DNA of 64,000 bases from CAXBGS01 sp963975425 (lineage in GTDB: Bacteria; Planctomycetota; Planctomycetia; Pirellulales; Pirellulaceae), in the NCBI GenBank assembly GCA_963975425.1, contig CAXBGS010000006.1, positions 62,001 through 126,000 on the forward strand. Direction: 5' to 3'. The notes under the pieces were generated by a model, which saw only the letters and a program-made list of their open reading frames with translations, was not told the origin of the DNA and searched no databases. Each line of letters opens with the position of its first letter. The stretch's first letter is position 1. The position numbers and the translations under genes are program-made. Below, in pieces: positions 1 through 8,106 of the stretch.

Positions 1-759
1 CTTGCGTTGGTGGTCGTTTCCGCAAAGCCGACTTACATCATTCCGCTCGGCTTTCTGATGTTCGCTCGCGGGAACTACAAATCACTTTCGATCGGAGCGG
101 TGCTCAGTATCCTTGCCGCCGCGGGACCGTTTCTGTGGTTGGCGTCAAATCACGGTGGCGGCGATCTGGTCACAGGCGCCAAAGATATCGTGCGGCAGAT
201 TCAAGAGTCGCAAGAGATTCACCGCGGCATGCTGGACGAGTCTCCGGTCCATTCCTGGACACGAATCGACTTGCTGTCCGTGATTGCAAAGTGGATGCAG
301 TCGGCGCCTGCGGAGAAGGCGCATCTGGCGGTGATGCTGGCACTGTTGTTGCCACCGATGGCGGTGCTGCACCGGCGGCGGCGACAGGGCTTGGACGATG
401 GTGTCGCTGGTATCACGGGGGCAATTGTGATCACATCGATGCTGGTCAGTTTGTATCACCAGTCCTATGACGCGGTATTGATGTTCGCGCCGGCGGTCGC
501 TGTGCTTGCCGGTGCATTGCCGCAATGGCGGCGGATTGGCGTGCCACAGCGAATCGGGTTGGCGGCGTTGATGTTGGTCCCCGCCTACAACTATTTATCG
601 ACGCGGATGTTTCTGAATCGACTCGATCCGTCGCTCGAGATGGTTCACGTCCTGACAAGTGTCAACGGAGTCGCGTTGGCAATTGTGCTAGGGCTGGTCT
701 GTCTTCTAGGTGTCCGTGCGAGGCGTCCGCCAGAATTCGATGGCGCAATGTCGTCATAA
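1..759 (+). CDS. Membrane glycosyltransferase, GT87/DUF2029-like, C-terminal part
   Basis: The frame is open from the first base, so the N-terminus lies outside the window. About 250 residues are visible, with at least six hydrophobic membrane-spanning stretches separated by short Arg-rich loops. A Lys-Pro pair sits just before a hydrophobic segment (SAKPTYIIPLG), resembling the KP motif of polyprenyl-phosphate-mannose-dependent mannosyltransferases (GT87/DUF2029). The catalytic loop expected near the N-terminus is not visible. The next genes are a GT2 enzyme and an FAD oxidoreductase on the same strand, which fits a role in assembling envelope glycans or glycolipids from lipid-linked sugars. 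GT39 or another GT-C family is an alternative. The family is inferred from topology and the KP motif only. Confidence 0.55.
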   Translation, partial: LALVVVSAKPTYIIPLGFLMFARGNYKSLSIGAVLSILAAAGPFLWLASNHGGGDLVTGAKDIVRQIQESQEIHRGMLDESPVHSWTRIDLLSVIAKWMQSAPAEKAHLAVMLALLLPPMAVLHRRRRQGLDDGVAGITGAIVITSMLVSLYHQSYDAVLMFAPAVAVLAGALPQWRRIGVPQRIGLAALMLVPAYNYLSTRMFLNRLDPSLEMVHVLTSVNGVALAIVLGLVCLLGVRARRPPEFDGAMSS

Positions 760-885
760 CGAATCTTCTTGGTGCTAAGGCGTTCACCGCTGTTCCGGTT
801 GTATCGATTGTAGGGACGGCGATTCGCTGGTGCAGATACTTGTGACGACAGCTGCCTAGTAAACGCGTAGCTTTGGTGGACAAAA

Positions 886-908
886 GATCCGGATCATAAA
901 TTCGGATC
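886..908. promoter_or_regulatory. Inverted repeat upstream of the GT2 gene
   Basis: Two 6-bp arms (GATCCG and CGGATC) are separated by 11 AT-richer bases, about 80 bp upstream of the GT2 start at 986. It could be an operator or a weak hairpin. A TAAACT element about 25 bp downstream might be a -10 box, but no convincing -35 is present. Function is unknown. Confidence 0.2.
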
Positions 909-985
909 AACTTGCTCAGTCCGTATCTCTGGCTAAACTGTGTATCCAGCATAACCGCCAGCGACACACCTCGTGCCAGGACACC

Positions 986-1846
986 ATGAGTCAACATACC
1001 GAAGAAACACCCGAGAATTCTGACGCACACGCATCTTCTCAAAACGGAACGGCGCTAAGCACTCGCGGCGGAGTTGAGAATCGTGACTCGGTTCGCTTTC
1101 GCGCCTCGAAAGTGTTCATGGCATTGCCGGCATACAACGAGCAAGAAGCATTGCCAGAACTGCTCGAACGGATTGGCGAAGCGTTTGCGGATTCCGGCAT
1201 CCCATACGAAGTCGTGATCGTCGACGACGGCAGTAGCGATGACACGGCAAAGATTGCATCGCAAATGTCGTTTCAAATGCCGATCCATTTGGTTCAGCAC
1301 CAGCAGAACCAAGGGCTGGGTGTCACGCTACGTGATGGTTTGCGTGAAGCCGTCGATCGCGCCGGCGAGCGTGACATCATCGTCACCATGGACGCCGACA
1401 ACACACACCCGCCCGGGTTGATCGATCGAATGGTTCGCATGATCCACGAAGGCTGTGATGTCGTGATCGCGTCGCGTTTTCAACCCGGCGCTCGCGTGAT
1501 GGGGGTACCGATCGAACGCCACTTCCTTAGCATCGGTGCTCGCGCGCTCTTCACGTTGCTGTTTCCGACCAAGGGTGTCCGCGACTACACATCGGGGTAT
1601 CGCGCCTATCGTGCATCGGTCATTCGTGCCGCGTTCGCCGAACACGGTGACAACTTTGTTGGCGAAACAGGATTTTCGTGCATGGCCGATGTTCTGCTAA
1701 AACTCCGTCGCCAAGGCGCGATGTTCGGTGAAGCACCGTTGCGTTTGCGGTACGACCAAAAAGGCGGTGAGAGCAAGATGCGCGTCCTGCACACTGTCTG
1801 GCTGACATTGAAAATGTTGGGACGACATCGCGTCGGAGCTAGCTGA
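986..1846 (+). CDS. GT2 family glycosyltransferase, dolichol-phosphate mannose synthase-like
   Basis: A 286-residue protein with a GT-A fold. After about 40 polar N-terminal residues comes the family start (FMALPAYNEQEALPELL), then a nucleotide-binding VVIVDDGSSDD segment at about 77-86 and a metal-binding MDADNTHP motif near 135. The family normally transfers a sugar from a nucleotide sugar to polyprenyl phosphate at the cytoplasmic face of the membrane. There is no C-terminal membrane domain, so it is the soluble or peripheral form. It is followed after 2 bp by the FAD oxidoreductase, indicating translational coupling. The 226 bp upstream contain no gene. The enzyme class is firm; the sugar and acceptor cannot be told. 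Confidence 0.85.
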   Translation: MSQHTEETPENSDAHASSQNGTALSTRGGVENRDSVRFRASKVFMALPAYNEQEALPELLERIGEAFADSGIPYEVVIVDDGSSDDTAKIASQMSFQMPIHLVQHQQNQGLGVTLRDGLREAVDRAGERDIIVTMDADNTHPPGLIDRMVRMIHEGCDVVIASRFQPGARVMGVPIERHFLSIGARALFTLLFPTKGVRDYTSGYRAYRASVIRAAFAEHGDNFVGETGFSCMADVLLKLRRQGAMFGEAPLRLRYDQKGGESKMRVLHTVWLTLKMLGRHRVGAS

Positions 1847-1848
1847 GG

Positions 1849-3270
1849 GTGGCGGCGTCATCGTTCAGCAAGGATTCAGAGTCAAGCAAGGAAGATTCAC
1901 CGCGCAGTCGTTGGCTGGTCGTTGGCGGTGGAGTGATGGGGCTCAAGATCGCCAGAGACTTGGTCGCACGCGGCCAGTCCGTCACCATTGCCGAAGCGGC
2001 ACCACAATTCGGTGGTTTAACAAGCGCTTGGCAACTGGGCGATGCGACGTGGGATCGCTTTTATCACGTGACACTGCTCAGTGATTCGAAACTGCGCGAG
2101 CAATTGGCCGAACTCGATCTGGAGAAAGAAATCGAGTGGGTGAAAACCAAAACCGGTTTCTATTCCGGCGGCCGACTGCTTTCGATGAGCAACACGGCCG
2201 AGTTCTTGAGGTTCCCACCGCTGAACATCATCGAGAGGTTGCGGCTCGGTGGAACCATCTTCTACGCATCAAAAATCAAGAGTTGGCGGCGGCTAGAAAA
2301 ACTCTCGGTCGAAAAATGGCTTCGTCGCTGGTCGGGAAATGGTGCCTTTGAAAAGGTCTGGCTGCCACTTTTAAAGGCCAAATTGGGCGAAGCCTATCAA
2401 CAGACATCGGCCGCGTTCATCTGGGCGCACACGGCCCGAATGTACAAGGCTCGTCGCAGTGGCGCCAAGAAAGAGATGTTCGGATATGTGCCCGGCGGCT
2501 ACGCGCGAATACTGCAGCACTGGGTCGATTGGTTACAGCAGCGAGATGTCCGCATGTTGGCCGGCCACCCGGTCCGGGCGGTGCAAAAAAACGATGATGG
2601 CTTAGCGGTTGATTTCGGCGACGGACGCGTCGAGACGTTCGACAACGTTGTCTCGACGATCGCGTCACCATTGATCGCACGTTCTTGCGACCAGTTGACG
2701 GATTCGGAGAAAAGCAAGCTCGAAAATATCCGCTACCTCGGTGTCGTCTGTGCATCGTTGCTGATGCGTAAGCCGATCAGCGAGTACTACGTCACCAACA
2801 TTACCGACACCTGGGTGCCGCTGACCGCCGTGATCGAAATGTCGACCATTGTCGATCCGGATACGCAGCTTGGTGGCAAGCATCTGGTTTACTTGCCCAA
2901 GTATCTGCCCGATGACCATGACGGACTGAACGAATCCGACGAGGACTACAAGGAAAAGTGTTTGTCGACGCTGGAAAAGATGTACGACCACTTCTCGCGA
3001 GACCAAGTTGTTGATTTCAAGGTCGCGCGTGCAAAATATGTCGCTGCTTTGGCGACGATCGACTACAGCACGCGGTTGCCGCCGATCGTCACCAGCGTGC
3101 CGGGATTCTATGCGCTGAACTCGGCACACATCCTGGAAGGCAACTTGAACGTGAACGAAACGATCACGCTCGGTGAGACCAAGTTGGCCGATGAAGTCTG
3201 GCCTGACTACCAGGCGCGATGCCGCGCCGGAACGGTCCAGTCGCTCGAGGAAGTCGGTGTCTCGAGCTAG
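1849..3270 (+). CDS. FAD-dependent amine-oxidase/protoporphyrinogen-oxidase-like oxidoreductase
   Basis: A 473-residue protein starting with GTG 2 bp after the GT2 stop. A Rossmann FAD-binding motif (VVGGGVMGLKIARDL) lies near residues 24-38, followed by an acidic residue and a second glycine cluster (FGGLTSAW), the pattern of the amine oxidase, phytoene desaturase and UDP-galactopyranose mutase superfamily. A C-terminal FAD-closing motif (ALNSAHILEGNLNVNETI) is also present. Such oxidoreductases are common beside GT2 genes in polysaccharide and glycolipid clusters, where they may act on a sugar or lipid intermediate. The substrate is unknown. A true protoporphyrinogen oxidase is less likely because a better candidate (HemG/HemY type) sits at the end of this window. 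The stop codon is the first base triplet of a 23-bp tandem repeat. Confidence 0.75.
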   Translation: MAASSFSKDSESSKEDSPRSRWLVVGGGVMGLKIARDLVARGQSVTIAEAAPQFGGLTSAWQLGDATWDRFYHVTLLSDSKLREQLAELDLEKEIEWVKTKTGFYSGGRLLSMSNTAEFLRFPPLNIIERLRLGGTIFYASKIKSWRRLEKLSVEKWLRRWSGNGAFEKVWLPLLKAKLGEAYQQTSAAFIWAHTARMYKARRSGAKKEMFGYVPGGYARILQHWVDWLQQRDVRMLAGHPVRAVQKNDDGLAVDFGDGRVETFDNVVSTIASPLIARSCDQLTDSEKSKLENIRYLGVVCASLLMRKPISEYYVTNITDTWVPLTAVIEMSTIVDPDTQLGGKHLVYLPKYLPDDHDGLNESDEDYKEKCLSTLEKMYDHFSRDQVVDFKVARAKYVAALATIDYSTRLPPIVTSVPGFYALNSAHILEGNLNVNETITLGETKLADEVWPDYQARCRAGTVQSLEEVGVSS

Positions 3271-3358
3271 CTTCGCCGTCGGGGCGGGCTAACTTTCGCC
3301 GTCGGGACGAACTAGCGTTCACCGTCAGGACGAGCTAACTTTCGCCGTCAGGTCGGGG
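3268..3358. repeat. Degenerate 23-bp tandem repeat, four units, spanning two gene ends
   Basis: Units run 3268-3289 (22 bp), 3290-3312, 3313-3335 and 3336-3358. Each begins TAG or TAA followed by a CTTTCGCCGTC-like core. Unit 1 starts exactly at the TAG stop of the FAD oxidoreductase. Unit 4 encodes the last residues and borders the stop of the convergent diadenylate cyclase gene, so the repeat looks like copies of that gene's 3' end spreading through the intergenic gap. Confidence 0.8.
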
Positions 3359-4285
3359 CGGCTTGTAGGCGATGTCTTGCCACTTGATGCCCTTGTCCAT
3401 CGGTTCGATCTGCATGATGCGGTATCCGTTCTGGTACAGACGGACGGTGCCCGTGGACTGGCTGACCACAACAGCGATCGCCTTGGTCCGCCGCGTGATC
3501 GCGGCGGCCGCCCAGTGGCGCGAACCCAGTCCGCGAGACATGTTCAGGTCTTCGTGCAGGACTTCCAACATCTGACGACTGCGTTCGATGATTCCGTCAG
3601 CGGTAATGACAAACGCACCGTCCAATTGGGCGATTTCCTTGGCGTCCTCTTGAACCTTGGCGTCCAGCAGATTGCGGTGTTTGCGGTTGTAGCCGCGGAA
3701 CGGATCGGCACCGCTGTCGTTGGAATATTCCAGAACCTTTCGGGTGTCACCAATGACAAAGAGTGTTCCGACGGGTTTGCCCTCGCGGCCTTCCAGCCCG
3801 ATTTGCACCGCTAGATCGATGACCGCTTTGATCGTTTTCAGCGGGACGCTGGATTCGATCATCTGCAGGTCGCGGGTCGTCAAACGCCGCATCCGTTCGT
3901 CCAGCTTCAGATGGCTGATCGAGTCGAGTCGGCCGGCTTGAAAGCCGCTGTACAGCGCGACGATTTCGCCGTTGATCCGGATCAATTCATCGGCGGCCGC
4001 TTCCAACAGGGCGTGTTGAAGCCGTTCCAGCAGCGGTGCGGCCTCTTTATTGAGCGCCAGCGGCTTCAAATTGGCTTCGGCCGCTCCCTCGAGATCTTCG
4101 ATCGAATCGGCCGCGACGATGACGGGTTTATCGCACTCGGCCTCGGCTGCCATTTCGGCGATCCGCTTCCAGTCCGTTGATCCGTCCAACAGTATCAGCA
4201 GCGCATCGGCACCGCGATCCTTTAACAGTGAAAGCGCGGCGACCGTCATCGCCGCGTTATGTTTTGTCAGTCGTTGTATCGCCAT
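3335..4285 (-). CDS. Diadenylate cyclase, DacZ-like (PK_C-like N-domain plus DisA_N/DAC domain)
   Basis: A 316-residue protein. The N-terminal half (about 10-95) resembles the pyruvate-kinase alpha/beta domain found in archaeal DacZ proteins, with alternating helices and hydrophobic strands such as ADALLILLDG and PVIVAAD. The C-terminal half (about 135-300) is a DAC domain that would condense two ATP into the second messenger c-di-AMP. It shows the DGA motif (LDGAFVITADGIIE, DGA at 222-224) and the second catalytic motif GLGSRHWAAAAITR at about 252-265. The usual R-H-R is R-H-W here. It lacks the DNA-binding domain of DisA and the membrane segments of CdaA. I chose the ATG at 4285 because the family similarity starts there; an in-frame ATG at 4333 would add 16 unconserved residues. 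It is convergent with the FAD gene. Confidence 0.75.
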   Translation of the reverse strand: MAIQRLTKHNAAMTVAALSLLKDRGADALLILLDGSTDWKRIAEMAAEAECDKPVIVAADSIEDLEGAAEANLKPLALNKEAAPLLERLQHALLEAAADELIRINGEIVALYSGFQAGRLDSISHLKLDERMRRLTTRDLQMIESSVPLKTIKAVIDLAVQIGLEGREGKPVGTLFVIGDTRKVLEYSNDSGADPFRGYNRKHRNLLDAKVQEDAKEIAQLDGAFVITADGIIERSRQMLEVLHEDLNMSRGLGSRHWAAAAITRRTKAIAVVVSQSTGTVRLYQNGYRIMQIEPMDKGIKWQDIAYKPPRPDGES

Positions 4286-4363
4286 GGGCGGTGAGAATCG
4301 GTCCAGAGGCGTAGGGCACGGGTTCGCCCTCAAACTTTAGCTGATTCGCCGCCGCCACAACAG

Positions 4364-6901
4364 CTATCGTGCACTGGAATTGCGGCCTCGGTTGGCGACC
4401 GCGGCTGACTGCCACGCGTTGGTGCCGAACAGACGCTGATGGTACATCGCAAGCGAGCGGAGTGCGTGCCCCTTGGGGCCGATCGACCAGTCGTGGTCAA
4501 GGTCGTTGTACATCGCACTTAGCAGGTACCGGACCGCGCGAACGAGCCGGGGGTCTTCCAGTTGTGAATCGGGCGTGACGGTCAACAGCCACTCGACGAT
4601 GTGCCCTGTCGTCTGAATCTTACGATCGACATTCCCATTGTCCTCACGCCCCTCGAACCAATTCGTGCTCATCGAACCGTCGCGATTCTGCAACTGATAG
4701 GCGTACTGGATGAAATCGTTGGTGAACGCTTCGGCGCGAGCCCATTGTCCGGTGATCGGTTTTCCTTCCATCCGGCGATTGCGAAGCGCGTGAGTGAATC
4801 CCATCAGTCGGTGCGTCCCTCCGCAGGCGGCGCCCACGATCGGCTGCGACAATTCTTCGCGAATCAACCGTTCGACGCTCCAGGTTTCGCCATCGTCGGC
4901 GGTCCAGGTCTCGTCACTGTCCAGGTAGTGCGAAAGCGCGATCAATGTGAACGTCAACTCTTCACCCGACTTGCACGCCCTCATTTCGGCACGCATCACG
5001 TCATGCAGCGAATATTGCTGACCGTCGGCATAGATCGGGTATTCCAGCGGGACGCCACACAGTGAAAAGACGGCTAGCATCTGCGCTTGGTGGCCCTGCA
5101 GACCGACACCGCTTTTGATCCGGATTCCGTTGGGGGTGCTTTCCGCCAGTCTCTGTCCACGACAAATGTTATTGCCCGCGATCCACGCAATGGCACTGTA
5201 GTCGCGGCGCCCGACGCGGACACGGGTGTCGATCCCGTACACCATGATCGAGTGCAGCATTCCCCAGTTGCTCCGCCCATCTGCGATTTCGGGGCGCTGA
5301 TAGAAGTAGTTCAAGACATGAGCCATGCCGGGCTGTAGTCGCCGAATCGGATGGCTGACCTCTCGTTGCGTCTTGGGTTGGCCGGCGTAATCGAGTTCGA
5401 TTGGCGGCACGGATTGGGCAGTACCGAGTTCGGAAGTCGGCTGAGCATCAAGCTGGTTTCGGGATGACTGGGGTGCTGGTGCGAGATCGCCAGAATAGGA
5501 CTTCGCCGTACCATCGATGTCCCTTTCGATCACCTCGCGCTGTAATGTTGTCTTGCCAGAACGCATGTCCGATTCGGAACCGTCCGTGCCGATGCGAAGT
5601 TTGCGGATGACCACTTTTTCGGGCTTGGATGAAGCGATTCGGTTGCCAGCTGTCTCTTGTGGTTGACTGGCCGAATCGACTTTTGCCGGCGGTTGCAGGT
5701 TGAGGTCGTGCGGCGGGTCCGCGGTTTCGGTACTGATTTTCACCGGCGACTTTTTCGGAATCATAATCGATCCCGTCGCCGTTCCCTCGAGCGGCAACAG
5801 CCGGTCGATGATCCGCTCGGCACGTGATTCCGCCGTCGATGCTTCGGATTTCTTTGCCGGCATCTCTTTCTCGGAAACGCCTCCGTCGAGTCCGTTTGCA
5901 TCGAGAGTCTTGCGATCGGCTTGCGTCTTAACATCAGCTTGCTTCTTACCGTCGGCTTTTGCCGAAACCGTCGTTGGCAACTGCGATGCCCGCGGTTTTG
6001 GCGCCGATGTTTCGCCCGCGGCAGCCGAAGCTGTCTCGTCGGCAGAGATTTCTGGGGCAGCCGAGCTCTTGGGGGCGGCCGCGGGCGACTTCATCGGCTG
6101 GCGATGCTTTGGCAAAACCAGGGTCGGGCGGACTTTGGGGCGCTGGGCGACCGAATCGTTCGTCGTTTTCGGTTCGGCGACTGCGGCTTGCGCGGTCGAC
6201 GGTCGCTGAACCGCTGTCGGTGCAGAGGTTGGTGGGGCGACGGCCTGACGATGAGTGTCGGGGCGATGGGTATCCAGGTGATCGGTGTCCGGGCGGTTGG
6301 CACCCTGGCGTTCGCCATTTTGGGCGGGCTTTACCGTGGTGGTCGATGCCGGTTTCGCATAGTCGGGGACCGTTTGATCGGCTGGTTGGGTGGCCGCCAT
6401 AATCGGAAGGGCCTGGTGGCCGGGATCGCGAAGTGGCTGATCTAGGTTCACCGCATTCCGAGCGACCCATCCACGCGTGACCGGGACGGGGCGCGCAGAG
6501 GGTGTCGCCGCGGGCGCGCGATTGGACACTGTCTTTGCCGGTACTTTGACGCCGCGAGTCGTTTCGGTTTTCGCTGGCTTTGTGGAAGCCGCGATCACCG
6601 GTTTGCGGAATGGCAGCGCAGCCGTTTCGGCTTTAGGCGATTTTGTGCCCTCGATGTCGCTGGCATCGAATGGGCGCGCCGGCCGCAGCGTCAATTCGGT
6701 TTGCTCGCTCGCGGTTGCACTGTTGGTGGCAATGCTCGCGGCTTCGTCCGAGGCATCGAGCAAAGACGCGTCGAAGCCATTGAGGCAACACGCGGCGACC
6801 GCACTGAAAAGAATTTGGCGTTTGCGGGTCTGTTTTGGGCGGGGAAATAGCAGCACGACTGGCTCCGAAGAGTTTGAATAACTCTCTCTGCTATCGGACA
6901 C
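4364..6901 (-). CDS. Large low-complexity protein with a C-terminal alpha/alpha-toroid-like domain
   Basis: An 845-residue protein of unknown function. Residues 1-45 carry a basic stretch and a short hydrophobic segment (ILFSAVAACCLNG), which may be an export signal. Residues 50 to about 520 are rich in Pro, Ala, Thr, Ser and Lys and look disordered, including an in-frame array of Asp-Thr-His-Arg-Pro type pentapeptides. The last 320 residues are ordered and helical, with conserved-looking patches (NWGMLHSIMVYG, GVGLQGHQAQMLAVF, ACGGTHRLMGFTHAL, QNRDGSMSTNWFEG, TTGHIVEWLL). These patterns resemble the terpene-cyclase/prenyltransferase alpha/alpha barrel found in many planctomycete secreted proteins. 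The protein probably sits at the cell surface or periplasm. No enzymatic residue set is recognised. The domain family is inference. Confidence 0.6.
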   Translation of the reverse strand: MSDSRESYSNSSEPVVLLFPRPKQTRKRQILFSAVAACCLNGFDASLLDASDEAASIATNSATASEQTELTLRPARPFDASDIEGTKSPKAETAALPFRKPVIAASTKPAKTETTRGVKVPAKTVSNRAPAATPSARPVPVTRGWVARNAVNLDQPLRDPGHQALPIMAATQPADQTVPDYAKPASTTTVKPAQNGERQGANRPDTDHLDTHRPDTHRQAVAPPTSAPTAVQRPSTAQAAVAEPKTTNDSVAQRPKVRPTLVLPKHRQPMKSPAAAPKSSAAPEISADETASAAAGETSAPKPRASQLPTTVSAKADGKKQADVKTQADRKTLDANGLDGGVSEKEMPAKKSEASTAESRAERIIDRLLPLEGTATGSIMIPKKSPVKISTETADPPHDLNLQPPAKVDSASQPQETAGNRIASSKPEKVVIRKLRIGTDGSESDMRSGKTTLQREVIERDIDGTAKSYSGDLAPAPQSSRNQLDAQPTSELGTAQSVPPIELDYAGQPKTQREVSHPIRRLQPGMAHVLNYFYQRPEIADGRSNWGMLHSIMVYGIDTRVRVGRRDYSAIAWIAGNNICRGQRLAESTPNGIRIKSGVGLQGHQAQMLAVFSLCGVPLEYPIYADGQQYSLHDVMRAEMRACKSGEELTFTLIALSHYLDSDETWTADDGETWSVERLIREELSQPIVGAACGGTHRLMGFTHALRNRRMEGKPITGQWARAEAFTNDFIQYAYQLQNRDGSMSTNWFEGREDNGNVDRKIQTTGHIVEWLLTVTPDSQLEDPRLVRAVRYLLSAMYNDLDHDWSIGPKGHALRSLAMYHQRLFGTNAWQSAAVANRGRNSSAR
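6249..6308. repeat. In-frame 15-bp tandem repeat inside the low-complexity protein
   Basis: Four 15-bp units at 6249-6263, 6264-6278, 6279-6293 and 6294-6308. On the coding (minus) strand they encode degenerate pentapeptides (GANRP, DTDHL, DTHRP, DTHRQ by slightly shifted register). The length keeps the frame open. Confidence 0.8.
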
Positions 6902-7015
6902 CGCAGCCCGGATATTTACCAGTAACTGGCAAGGTTCACCCGTCTGAAAAGGTCCACAACTTAGATAAAAGATGCGGGCGCGTTTTCACAGATTGGGTCG
7001 AAATCTGACGATTGG

Positions 7016-8065
7016 CTAAAGGTCAAATTCATCAAGCGAATCGATCAAACAATCAAGCGAATCCTTAGGTTTTGATTGCCGATCGGCTTGGCGTTTGCGC
7101 AGGCTATCATCGATCCCCACGGCATCACGTCCTGCTAGCAAAAGTTGCTCGTCTCTTTCGCGAGCAGCCGTAGCGATTGGGTCATCACTGGTCGCTGGAG
7201 CACCGAACAGCTGTGACAAATCAATTTTGAAACCTTCGTCGCCCTCGATCTGAGCACCGGCAATCGCAGGCGCTTTGTGTTGGGGAAAGATGATGGCATT
7301 TTCAGGACAAACACGACTGCAGGCGGGACATCCCTTTCGGCAATTGTCCGGCTGTTCGACCAAAATGTTTTCAGTCCCATCGACGCCGTAAACACCAAAC
7401 AGACAGAAGTCGACACACTCCATGCAATTGGTACATCGACTGAAGTCGATGACCGGGTACCACCGACGCGATGCTTGTTCGTCAACTTGCACCAACTCGC
7501 CACCAAGGATTGATTTGCCCACTGATGTCTTGTCGACCACCGGCAGTGATCGCAGTTGATCATCGACGGCCGGTTCATCAACGATGCGCCTGATTTCTTC
7601 GATAAAGGCGTCGGCCGATTCCGATAATTTCAAGTCCAGGCAATACACGTTGCGACTGGGACGCGGATACAAGTCGGTAACGCGATCGACGGGTTCGGCG
7701 CCGTCAAGATCAGACGGTTCGGAATCGGATTCGTTCGAGGGCGATTCGTCTTGCTCATCGTCGGTGTCGCTTAACAGGACTTCACCGACCTGGCCTTGGA
7801 TCCCGTTACGATCGAGGACCCAGTGCGCCGCACGCGAATAGATCCACGAAGCAACGATCATGTCCCCTTCGATGGCTCCCAAACGCTCGTAACTTTCACT
7901 GCTGCGCGGCAAGTCGTACAAGTGCGGAACGACCAGCACATCGACGCCGTCTAATTCTGTCGCGGCGTCCACGATCGCTTGCTCGAGCGCGCGCTTCTGC
8001 GGATTCCGCGATTGTCCTCGGGAAACAACGACCGTGCATGTTGCGAGTCTTGCAGCTGAGATCAT
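7016..8065 (-). CDS. Two-cluster [4Fe-4S] ferredoxin-domain protein
   Basis: A 349-residue protein carrying two [4Fe-4S] motifs. The first is CTNCMECVDFC (CxxCxxCxxxC) at about 211-221 and the second is CRKGCPACSRVCP (CxxxCxxCxxxCP) at about 242-254. The N-terminal 100 residues form an unrecognised alpha/beta-looking domain. A strongly acidic Asp/Glu/Ser linker of about 30 residues follows, then a second small domain before the clusters. The C-terminus is polar and ends in acidic residues. The function is unknown; electron transfer is the safe inference. It lies directly downstream of purL. The ATG at 8065 leaves 41 bp after the purL stop, while an ATG at 8131 would overlap purL by 25 bp; I prefer 8065. 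Convergence with another redox partner is not seen nearby. Confidence 0.75.
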   Translation of the reverse strand: MISAARLATCTVVVSRGQSRNPQKRALEQAIVDAATELDGVDVLVVPHLYDLPRSSESYERLGAIEGDMIVASWIYSRAAHWVLDRNGIQGQVGEVLLSDTDDEQDESPSNESDSEPSDLDGAEPVDRVTDLYPRPSRNVYCLDLKLSESADAFIEEIRRIVDEPAVDDQLRSLPVVDKTSVGKSILGGELVQVDEQASRRWYPVIDFSRCTNCMECVDFCLFGVYGVDGTENILVEQPDNCRKGCPACSRVCPENAIIFPQHKAPAIAGAQIEGDEGFKIDLSQLFGAPATSDDPIATAARERDEQLLLAGRDAVGIDDSLRKRQADRQSKPKDSLDCLIDSLDEFDL

Positions 8066-8106
8066 CAGGTTCGATAACGTGGCGAGAGTCTTGTTAACTC
8101 GGCGGC

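Noticed and set aside
5921..6470. Long ORFs on both strands inside the low-complexity protein gene
   Set aside because: They are shadows of the biased Pro/Ala/Thr coding sequence and give Arg/Gly-rich peptides with no domain.
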